Below are positions 7,833 through 13,815 of a DNA stretch of 13,815 bases, piece after piece. Source of the stretch: Rickettsia endosymbiont of Bryobia graminum (GTDB lineage Bacteria; Pseudomonadota; Alphaproteobacteria; Rickettsiales; Rickettsiaceae). The translations under genes and the position numbers were made by a program. Within the stretch, counting starts at the first letter, position 1, and the number at the start of each line of letters is the position of its first letter. The notes beneath the pieces were generated by a model, which was given only the letters and a program-made list of their open reading frames with translations, searched no databases and had not been told where the DNA came from. The stretch covers positions 1-13,815 of the forward strand of contig JAJIYR010000133.1 in NCBI GenBank assembly GCA_020881085.1. Direction: 5' to 3'.

Positions 7833-7916
7833 ACAAGGATATAAGCATAAATATAATTGTTGAATATAAAATATAACAAGCTAATATAGTAACGCTAAAA
7901 ATAAATAATATATATA

Positions 7917-9824
7917 ATGATTAATATTACTTTTCCAGATGGTACAAAAAAACAATTTGATAAAAATATTACTGGGTTAGAAATAGCTACTTCCATCTCT
8001 CCATCACTAGCAAAAGAAGCCTTAATTGTAGAGATAAATAATGAGCTTAAAGACCTAACTATTCCTATAGATACTGACTGTAATTTAAGAATTTTAACTA
8101 CTAAAGATTCAGAATGTTTAGAAATAATTCGTCATGATGCTGCCCATATTACAGCAGAAGCAGTTAAAGAATTATTCCCCGATGTTCAAGTAACTATTGG
8201 CCCTGCTATTGAAAATGGCTTTTACTATGATTTTGCTAAGGATAAACCTTTCACTCCTGAAGATCTTATAAAAATAGAAGAAAGAATGCAGGAAATAGTA
8301 AAAAGAGACGAAAAAATTACTAGAGAAGTTTGGAATCGTGATAAGGCTATAGAATTTTTTAAGTCCATTGGTGAAAATTATAAAGCTGAAATAATTTCAG
8401 CTATCCCTAGCAGGGAGGATATTACTTTATATAGACAAGGCAATTTTATTGATTTATGCCGCGGTCCTCATGCCACATCAACTGCTAAAATCAAATATTT
8501 TAAATTAATGAAAGTAGCAGGAGCTTATTGGCGTGGTGATAGTAAAAATCCTATGTTACAAAGAATATACGGTACTGCTTGGGCAACCAAGGAGCAACTA
8601 ACTAATTATCTTTTTATGCTAGAAGAAGCAGAAAAGCGTGACCATAGAAAACTTGGTAAAGAACTAGGACTATTCCACTTTCAAGAAGAAGCTCAAGGAA
8701 TGGTATTTTGGCATGATAGAGGTTGGAATATATATCGCACTATCGAACAATATATCAGAACTAAAATACGAAAGAACGGTTATACAGAAGTAAAAACTCC
8801 TGTGCTTGTTGATAAAAGCCTATGGGAAGCTTCTGGTCATTGGGAAAAATTTAGAGAGGACATGTTTGCTTTAAATACTGAACATGATAAAATTCTTGCT
8901 CTAAAACCAATGAACTGTCCTTGTCATGTTCAAATTTTTAAACAAGGAATAAAGAGTTATCGCGACTTACCACTACGTATGTCAGAATTCGGATTATGTC
9001 ATAGAAACGAAGCTTCAGGAGCCTTACACGGATTAATGAGAGTTAGAGCCTTAACCCAAGATGATGCTCATATTTTTTGCACTGAGGAACAAATCAACAG
9101 TGAAACCGTTAATTTTTGCAGGTTGCTAACTGAAGTTTACAAAGATTTTGGCTTTACTGATATTAAAATTAAATTTTCTGATCGCCCTACTCTCAGAGCT
9201 GGTACCGATGAAGTTTGGGATAAAGCCGAGAGCGCATTGAAAACCGCTGTAGAAGAAGCTGGTTATACTTATATATTAAGCCCTGGTGATGGAGCATTTT
9301 ATGGACCTAAACTAGAATTTTGCTTAAAAGATTCTATAGGCAGAGAATGGCAATGCGGTACTTTACAAGTTGATTTTGTTTTACCGGAACGTCTTGACGC
9401 CAATTATATTGCGGCAAGTGGAGAAAAAAAGAGGCCCGTAATGTTACATAGAGCAATTCTTGGTTCATTTGAAAGATTTATTGGAATATTAATTGAAGAA
9501 TATGCTGGGCGCTTTCCTTTATGGCTTGCTCCAGTACAAGTAGCTATTACTACTATTACTAGTGATTTAAATGATTACGCTTTAGAAGTAAATAAATTAC
9601 TGATTAATGAGGGAATTAGAACTGACATTAACATTTCTTCTGAAAAAATTAATGCTAAAATACGAGATTTTTCTAATCAAAAAGTACCTATAATAGCTGT
9701 TATCGGTAAGCAAGAAGTAACAAACAATACTGTTACTATAAGACAACTAGGATCTGAAGAACAAAAAGTTATCTCTATCCCGGAATTAATAAAACTTATA
9801 AAAGAAAAAACCAACACTACCTGA
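7917..9824 (+). CDS. thrS: Threonyl-tRNA synthetase
   Basis: Class II aminoacyl-tRNA synthetase charging tRNA-Thr in the cytosol. At 635 residues it has the full bacterial architecture. The TGS domain is at about 1-61. The editing domain has HDAAH (H73, H77) and C181..H185 in DLCRGPHAT. In the catalytic core the zinc ligands C334 (KPMNCPCH), H385 (QDDAH) and H511 (LHRAILGS) sit at the same numbers as in E. coli. The anticodon-binding domain starts near 535 (PLWLAPVQV). All editing and catalytic residues are present. No Shine-Dalgarno is evident before the ATG. It heads the plus-strand cluster, with infC 128 bases downstream as in many bacteria. Confidence 0.98.
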   Translation: MINITFPDGTKKQFDKNITGLEIATSISPSLAKEALIVEINNELKDLTIPIDTDCNLRILTTKDSECLEIIRHDAAHITAEAVKELFPDVQVTIGPAIENGFYYDFAKDKPFTPEDLIKIEERMQEIVKRDEKITREVWNRDKAIEFFKSIGENYKAEIISAIPSREDITLYRQGNFIDLCRGPHATSTAKIKYFKLMKVAGAYWRGDSKNPMLQRIYGTAWATKEQLTNYLFMLEEAEKRDHRKLGKELGLFHFQEEAQGMVFWHDRGWNIYRTIEQYIRTKIRKNGYTEVKTPVLVDKSLWEASGHWEKFREDMFALNTEHDKILALKPMNCPCHVQIFKQGIKSYRDLPLRMSEFGLCHRNEASGALHGLMRVRALTQDDAHIFCTEEQINSETVNFCRLLTEVYKDFGFTDIKIKFSDRPTLRAGTDEVWDKAESALKTAVEEAGYTYILSPGDGAFYGPKLEFCLKDSIGREWQCGTLQVDFVLPERLDANYIAASGEKKRPVMLHRAILGSFERFIGILIEEYAGRFPLWLAPVQVAITTITSDLNDYALEVNKLLINEGIRTDINISSEKINAKIRDFSNQKVPIIAVIGKQEVTNNTVTIRQLGSEEQKVISIPELIKLIKEKTNTT

Positions 9825-9903
9825 CATATTAGCTTCTATAAAGCTAGATTTACTTGTAATTAAATTTATCTTAAATTATATTGCTAGTATTTAAATAATT
9901 AAA

Positions 9904-9929
9904 AGGGAATATAGTATATCTTATTCCCT
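9904..9929 (+). promoter_or_regulatory. Leader hairpin upstream of infC
   Basis: AGGGAATA (9904-9911) and TATTCCCT (9922-9929) form a perfect 8-bp stem with a 10-base loop. It ends 12 bases before the GGAG of infC. No T-run follows, so it is more likely a leader structure (translation control or RNA processing) than a terminator. A weaker 6-bp hairpin, TAGCTT/AAGCTA at 9830-9846, sits just after the thrS stop. Confidence 0.45.
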
Positions 9930-9941
9930 ATAAATAATAAT

Positions 9942-9945
9942 GGAG
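9942..9945 (+). promoter_or_regulatory. Shine-Dalgarno of infC that selects the AUU start
   Basis: GGAG, seven bases before the ATT at 9953. The frame has a stop at 9938-9940 and no ATG, GTG or TTG between it and the conserved N-terminal domain, so this site decides the start. Confidence 0.7.
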
Positions 9946-9952
9946 AAATTTT

Positions 9953-10486
9953 ATTACTTACGCTAAAAATAGTAATTTCCTGAAGGCTAATAAGGAAATT
10001 AGATCTCATCAAGTTCGTTTAGTCAATGAAAATGGTACAATGCTTGGTATAGTAAGCACCAAAGATGCTTTAGCACAAGCTGAAAAAGCTGGTTTAGATT
10101 TGGTGGAAATTTCACCAAATGCTGAACCACCGGTTTGCAAAATTTTAGATTATGGTAAATATAAATATGAAAGCAAACAACGTGTTCATGAAGCCAAGAA
10201 AAAACAAAAAGTTGTTGTCCTTAAAGAAATGAAATTTAGACCTAATATTGGTCAAGGTGATTTTGATGTTAAACTTCGTAAAATCAAAGATTTTCTAAAA
10301 GAAGGTGATAAAGTAAAAATTTCTTTATGGTTTAAAGGAAGAGAAATTGTCCATAATGAAATTGGTATGGATTTATTTAAGCGTATCACTGCAGAATTAG
10401 AAGGAATTGCTAAAATTGATTCGGCTCCTAAAATGGAAGGCAAGCAAATTACAATGTTAGTTAGCCCAGAAACTATAAAACATTAA
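9953..10486 (+). CDS. infC: Translation initiation factor IF-3, AUU start codon
   Basis: IF-3 binds the 30S subunit, blocks premature 50S joining and checks the start codon. The first ATG in frame (10040) would delete conserved residues: upstream in-frame codons encode [16 protein letters not shown], the typical IF-3 N-terminus, in a frame open from 9941. The ATT at 9953 with GGAG seven bases upstream gives 177 residues, the usual family length. An AUU start is a known feature of infC in E. coli and allows IF-3 to repress its own translation. The N-domain (through [19 protein letters not shown]), the Lys-rich linker and the C-domain ([24 protein letters not shown]) are complete. It follows thrS, as in the classical operon, but rpmI and rplT do not follow; pdhC starts 16 bases later. 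Confidence 0.93.
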   Translation: MTYAKNSNFLKANKEIRSHQVRLVNENGTMLGIVSTKDALAQAEKAGLDLVEISPNAEPPVCKILDYGKYKYESKQRVHEAKKKQKVVVLKEMKFRPNIGQGDFDVKLRKIKDFLKEGDKVKISLWFKGREIVHNEIGMDLFKRITAELEGIAKIDSAPKMEGKQITMLVSPETIKH

Positions 10487-10502
10487 AATAATACAAACAC
10501 TT

Positions 10503-11750
10503 ATGCCAATAAAAATCTTAATGCCAGCTTTATCTCCTACAATGACTGAAGGAAATGTTGCAAAATGGCTAAAAAAAGAAGGGGATAAAATTGCCCCTGG
10601 AGACGTTATAGCAGAAATAGAAACTGATAAAGCTACTATGGAAGTAGAATCTGTAGATGAAGGCATTATCGCTAAAATCATTATCCCTGCAGGAACAGAA
10701 AACGTAGCTGTGAATTTACTAATAGCAGTTCTGCTTGAAGAAGGTGAGGATGCTAGCATATTAGATGATTTTATTGCTAAGAATAGTACTGCACCTACCT
10801 GTAGTGAAGAAAAAAAACAACTACCTAAAGATGATAGTACGAAGTTAATAATTAAAGAAACAATAATAGAACAACCCGCTACAACCTCTAGCGCTAGAAT
10901 ATTTGCTTCTCCACTAGCAAAAAGACTGGCATCCCTTAATAATATTAATCTATCACATATTCAAGGTAGTGGACCGCATGGCAGAATTGTTAAGCAAGAT
11001 GTTTTATCAGCACCTATAAATAACAGTAGAGCTGTTGGTATAAATAGAAATAGTAAAGAATATAGGTTAGTAGCAAATAACAATATAAGAAAGATTATTG
11101 CTAAACGTTTACTTGAATCTAAACAAACAATACCACATTTCTACCTCTCCATTGAATGTAATATGGATAAGCTTCTTGAAATTAGAGAAGATATCAATAA
11201 AATGCTTGTAGAAGAAGCGCGACAAGTTAAGATTTCTGTTAATGATTTTATAATTTTAGCCGTTGCAAAAGCTTTAAAACAAGTACCAGAAGCTAATGCT
11301 AGCTGGAGTGAAGATGCTATTCGTTATTACAATAATGTGGACGTATCAGTTGCAGTAGCGATAGATGGAGGGCTTATAACGCCGATAGTTAAAAATGCTG
11401 ACCAAAAAGATATAATAAAACTATCATTGGAATTACAAAATTTAATTAAAAAAGCCCGTGATAATAAATTAACACCTGAAGAATTCCAAGGAGGAAGTTT
11501 TAGTGTTTCTAATCTGGGGATGTATAATATTAAAAATTTTAGTGCTATTATTAATCCGCCACAAAGCTGTATTCTAGCAGTTGGAGCAAGCTCAAAACGC
11601 CCTGTTGTACAAAATGATCAAATAAATATTGCTACCATTATGGATATAACCTTATCTTCTGACCATAGAGTTGTTGATGGGGCGGTAGGAGCTAAATTCT
11701 TAGCAGCATTTAAGAAGTTTATAGAAAGCCCTGCATCAATGTTGGTATAA
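10503..11750 (+). CDS. pdhC: Pyruvate dehydrogenase E2, dihydrolipoamide acetyltransferase
   Basis: The core of the pyruvate dehydrogenase complex: it takes the acetyl group from E1 on a lipoyl arm and transfers it to CoA. One lipoyl domain occupies about 1-80, with the lipoylated lysine K43 in ETDKATMEVES. A linker follows, then the E1/E3-binding domain at about 132-168 (IFASPLAKRL..GSGPHGRIV). The catalytic domain runs from about 185 to the end with SSDHRVVDG (H388, D392). The 415 residues with a single lipoyl domain are typical of alphaproteobacterial E2. A 16-base gap after infC suggests co-transcription; no Shine-Dalgarno is obvious. E1 and E3 genes are not in the window. Confidence 0.95.
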   Translation: MPIKILMPALSPTMTEGNVAKWLKKEGDKIAPGDVIAEIETDKATMEVESVDEGIIAKIIIPAGTENVAVNLLIAVLLEEGEDASILDDFIAKNSTAPTCSEEKKQLPKDDSTKLIIKETIIEQPATTSSARIFASPLAKRLASLNNINLSHIQGSGPHGRIVKQDVLSAPINNSRAVGINRNSKEYRLVANNNIRKIIAKRLLESKQTIPHFYLSIECNMDKLLEIREDINKMLVEEARQVKISVNDFIILAVAKALKQVPEANASWSEDAIRYYNNVDVSVAVAIDGGLITPIVKNADQKDIIKLSLELQNLIKKARDNKLTPEEFQGGSFSVSNLGMYNIKNFSAIINPPQSCILAVGASSKRPVVQNDQINIATIMDITLSSDHRVVDGAVGAKFLAAFKKFIESPASMLV

Positions 11751-11784
11751 GAAAGAGTAGCATTATAAATTATAAAACTAAATC

Positions 11785-11885
11785 GATGTCATTCTAACTA
11801 TCGTGAGAAGCTAGAAAGTAACTCTAGTCATTCCGGACTTGATCCGGAATCTAATAGATCCTGAAATAAGTTCAGGATGACTACT
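11785..11885. repeat. Intergenic palindromic repeat with two hairpins in an outer stem
   Basis: ATTCCGGA/TCCGGAAT (11830-11837 with 11843-11850, 5-base loop) and ATCCTGAA/TTCAGGAT (11858-11865 with 11871-11878, 5-base loop) are two perfect 8-bp stems. They are enclosed by TAGTC (11825-11829) and GACTA (11879-11883), giving a three-way-junction shape. A related GTCATTCT..TAGAA segment precedes it from 11785. GTCATTCC...GATGAC-type palindromes are abundant between genes in Rickettsiaceae. It lies after pdhC and may also help end or stabilise that transcript; the following TATATATTTATATT is only weakly terminator-like. Confidence 0.7.
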
Positions 11886-11972
11886 ATATATTTATATTAT
11901 TATGAATTCCCACCATAATTAGACTGACATCCAAATGATCATCACGCACCCCATAACATTATAATAAAACTT

Positions 11973-13052
11973 ATGAGCTTCTCTGATAATTTAACAAAAA
12001 TTCTAAATAAATATGATGACTTATCTTCTAAATTATCCAGTGGTATAGTTGGAGAAGATTTTGTAAAAGCTTCAAAAGAATATTCTGATCTAGAACCAAT
12101 TGTTCAGACGATCAACGAATATCGCAAGGCTGTACATGATTTAGAAGATACTAAAAAAATGGCTGCTGAGCCTAATTTAGATAATGCTACTCAAGAAATG
12201 ATCTATGATGAAGTTCATCATTTAGAAAATACAATCCCTAAATTAGAAAGAGCAGTAAAATTATCATTATTACCTAAAGACGAAGCTGATAGCAAAAATG
12301 CAATTATTGAAGTAAGAGCTGGAACTGGTGGTGAAGAAGCTGCTTTATTTGCTTCTACTTTGTTTAATATGTATATGAGATACGCAGAACATAAGAATTG
12401 GAAATTTGAAATATTATCTATTTCAGATACTGGTATTGGTCGGTACAAAGAGGCTTCGGCATTAATCAAAGGCAGAGACGTCTTTTCTAAATTAAAGTTT
12501 GAATCAGGAGTTCACCGAGTTCAAAGAGTTCCAGAAACTGAGTCAAGTGGTAGAATTCATACTTCTGCTGCAACTATTGCAGTACTACCTGAAGTAGAAG
12601 ATGTTGATCTGGTGATTGAAGAAAAAGATTTGAGAATTGATGTATATAGAGCATCAGGGGCTGGTGGGCAGCACGTTAATACAACAGAATCAGCGGTAAG
12701 GATTACCCATTTACCAACTGGAACTGTAGTTGCTATCCAAGATGAGAAATCACAGCATAAGAATAAAGCTAAAGCTATGAAAATACTACGTTCTAGAATC
12801 TATGAAGTAGAACGTCATAAAAGAGATATGGAACTCGCTAAAGAGCGTAAAGGACAAGTAGGATCTGGTGATAGATCTGAAAGAATTAGAACCTATAACT
12901 TCCCTCAAGGAAGAGTAAGTGATCATAGAGTTAATCTTACTCTTTATAAAATAGATGCAATAGTTAGAGAAGGACAATTAGACGAATTTATTGAGGCTTT
13001 AATATCTGATGACGAAGCAAAAAAATTATCAGATAATTCAAGTTATGAATAA
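11973..13052 (+). CDS. prfA: Peptide chain release factor 1
   Basis: RF1 recognises UAA and UAG in the ribosomal A site and triggers peptide release. The GGQ catalytic motif is at 231-233 ([11 protein letters not shown]). The stop-codon recognition tripeptide is P-E-T at 187-189 (QRVPETE); the P-x-T form identifies RF1, since RF2 has SPF. The 359 residues are full length. A TATAAT sits at 11960-11965, only seven bases before the ATG, which would give an almost leaderless mRNA if used; no good -35 accompanies it. prmC, the methylase that modifies the GGQ glutamine, is not adjacent here. The end overlaps the start of mpg by eight bases. Confidence 0.97.
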   Translation: MSFSDNLTKILNKYDDLSSKLSSGIVGEDFVKASKEYSDLEPIVQTINEYRKAVHDLEDTKKMAAEPNLDNATQEMIYDEVHHLENTIPKLERAVKLSLLPKDEADSKNAIIEVRAGTGGEEAALFASTLFNMYMRYAEHKNWKFEILSISDTGIGRYKEASALIKGRDVFSKLKFESGVHRVQRVPETESSGRIHTSAATIAVLPEVEDVDLVIEEKDLRIDVYRASGAGGQHVNTTESAVRITHLPTGTVVAIQDEKSQHKNKAKAMKILRSRIYEVERHKRDMELAKERKGQVGSGDRSERIRTYNFPQGRVSDHRVNLTLYKIDAIVREGQLDEFIEALISDDEAKKLSDNSSYE

Positions 13053-13551
13053 CATCTTACCTAAATCTTTTTATGAACGAGATACATTAATCGTAGCACA
13101 AGAATTATTAGGTAAAATTTTATGCTTCAGCAGTATAGAAGCTGAAATTATCGAAACAGAAGCATATATAGGTGAAACTGATGCAGCTTGTCATGCTTCT
13201 AAAGGATTAACCCCTCGTACTAAAATTATGTATGGCCCGGCAGGGAACTCTTATGTTTACTTAATTTACGGTATGTATTACTGTTTTAATATAGTTACAG
13301 AAAAGCAAGGGTTTCCTGCAGCTGTATTAATTAGAGGAGCTGTCAAATATCTGCCTTCTAAAATTTTGCTCGATGGACCAGGAAAGTTATGCAGAGAGCT
13401 TGGTATTAATAAAACTCATAACGGGCATGATTTAACAATTAATCAATCTTTCTGTATTATTGACACAGGAAACTTACCTCAATTTATTACAACTCCTAGA
13501 ATTGGCATTAGCAAAGCTACTGACAAGTTATGGCGCTATTTAGTGGTATAA
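13045..13551 (+). CDS. Alkyladenine (3-methyladenine) DNA glycosylase, AAG/MPG family
   Basis: Removes alkylated purines such as 3-methyladenine to start base excision repair. Family signatures are IIETEAYIG with the catalytic Glu39, [20 protein letters not shown] with the substrate-contacting tyrosines, and AAVLIRGAV with [12 protein letters not shown] towards the C-terminus. I chose the ATG at 13045, giving 168 residues and a normal N-terminus ([10 protein letters not shown]...AQELLGK). An upstream in-frame ATG at 13009 would only add 12 residues encoded inside prfA and unlike the family. It overlaps prfA by eight bases in another frame, so it is probably translated by coupling. The end ([17 protein letters not shown]) is complete. 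Confidence 0.92.
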   Translation: MNNILPKSFYERDTLIVAQELLGKILCFSSIEAEIIETEAYIGETDAACHASKGLTPRTKIMYGPAGNSYVYLIYGMYYCFNIVTEKQGFPAAVLIRGAVKYLPSKILLDGPGKLCRELGINKTHNGHDLTINQSFCIIDTGNLPQFITTPRIGISKATDKLWRYLVV

Positions 13552-13612
13552 TTTAAACGCATCTCCTCTTATTCTTCTCATAAAGCCAAAATATTAAACA
13601 TTTCTTAATTTA

Positions 13613-13641
13613 TTGACAAAAGTTTAAATTAGTTTTACCAT
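13613..13641 (+). promoter_or_regulatory. Sigma-70-like promoter after mpg
   Basis: A perfect TTGACA at 13613-13618 is followed after 17 bases by TACCAT (13636-13641, four of six consensus bases). It points towards the right edge. Between it and the transposase frame at 13767 I see no gene, only AT-rich sequence with an AAGGAG at about 13730-13736 not followed by a start codon. Confidence 0.4.
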
Positions 13642-13766
13642 TAAATTATAACCAGAAGTTTGATAAGTTTTTGAGATTAATAACTCATGTTACGCAGTGA
13701 AGGTTGAAAGAAGAGAGAAATTGCTATAAAAAAGGAGAGAATAAAATACAATCTGGGTAATAAGAA

Positions 13767-13815
13767 TTGAAAGAAAAATTACTTGATATATATACGGACT
13801 ACTTAATTAGCCAAA
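13767..13815 (+). mobile_element. Transposase N-terminus (cut by window edge)
   Basis: From a TTG at 13767, after an in-frame TAA at 13761-13763, the frame reads LKEKLLDIYTDYLISQ and runs off the window. LLDIYTDYLIS resembles the N-terminus of a DDE transposase family that I remember as widespread in Rickettsiaceae and related endosymbionts; the match is short and from memory. It differs from the IS630 type at the left edge. The element's left end should lie in 13650-13766, but I could not identify a terminal repeat. Confidence 0.45.

Noticed and set aside
10252..10443. Minus-strand open frame of 63 codons inside infC
   Set aside because: It lies wholly within the IF-3 coding region on the opposite strand and shows no family features; the real gene explains the sequence.
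10457..10759. Minus-strand 100-codon hydrophobic open frame over the start of pdhC
   Set aside because: The opposite strand encodes the lipoyl domain; the apparent membrane-like composition is a by-product of complementary codons.
11825..11883. Cloverleaf-like fold considered as a tRNA
   Set aside because: Too short, with only two inner arms, no anticodon loop, no TTCGA-type T-loop and no acceptor stem; it fits a palindromic repeat better.
11960..11965. TATAAT just before prfA as a firm promoter
   Set aside because: A TTGACA-like CTGACA lies about 30 bases upstream, which is too far, and the position would leave almost no leader; TATAAT is common by chance in such AT-rich DNA.
12218..12977. 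Two minus-strand open frames inside prfA
   Set aside because: Both are antisense to well-conserved RF1 sequence and have no recognisable domains or ribosome sites.
13009..13044. Upstream ATG as the start of the DNA glycosylase
   Set aside because: The 12 extra residues are encoded inside prfA and do not resemble the family N-terminus; the ATG at 13045 fits better.
1..13815. CRISPR array, toxin-antitoxin pair, prophage or defence genes
   Set aside because: No regularly spaced direct repeats, and none of the frames show such families; the window is mainly housekeeping genes with repeats and one decayed locus.

Overview
This is an AT-rich chromosomal window whose proteins look like those of an obligate intracellular alphaproteobacterium of the Rickettsiales, most likely Rickettsiaceae. 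The GlyA, SodB, PdhC and RF1 sequences match what I remember of Rickettsia proteins, though with enough differences to suggest a sister lineage such as a Rickettsia, Megaira or Orientia-type endosymbiont. That placement rests on memory, not a search. The gene order mixes core genes with transposase pieces, palindromic intergenic repeats and a decayed locus, as is typical of these reduced genomes.

Layout. Positions 1-132 hold the C-terminal end of an IS630-type transposase, cut by the window edge, followed by a short unexplained reading-frame tail. From 275 to about 7830 everything lies on the minus strand. Read in transcription order it holds: a broken locus of unknown function built from repeated modules of about 65 residues (6474-7809), folC, sodB, yebC, a GlmU-type uridylyltransferase lacking its acetyltransferase half, a GFSQG serine esterase, and glyA. 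From about 7827 the plus strand holds thrS, infC (with an AUU start), pdhC (dihydrolipoamide acetyltransferase), prfA (RF1) and mpg (alkyladenine-type DNA glycosylase), followed by the start of a second, different transposase at the right edge.

How the genes work together. thrS, infC and prfA serve translation; infC keeps its ancestral place after thrS, but pdhC occupies the position where rpmI-rplT would normally follow. glyA and folC both belong to folate-dependent one-carbon metabolism. sodB detoxifies superoxide, pdhC feeds acetyl-CoA to the TCA cycle, and mpg repairs alkylated bases.

No complete new system is visible. The observations most worth checking are the modular broken locus between folC and thrS, the AUU start of infC with a leader hairpin, a perfect 19-bp inverted repeat just upstream of yebC, the stand-alone GlmU N-terminal domain coupled to yebC by TAAATG, and a pair of diverged repeats on either side of the esterase gene.
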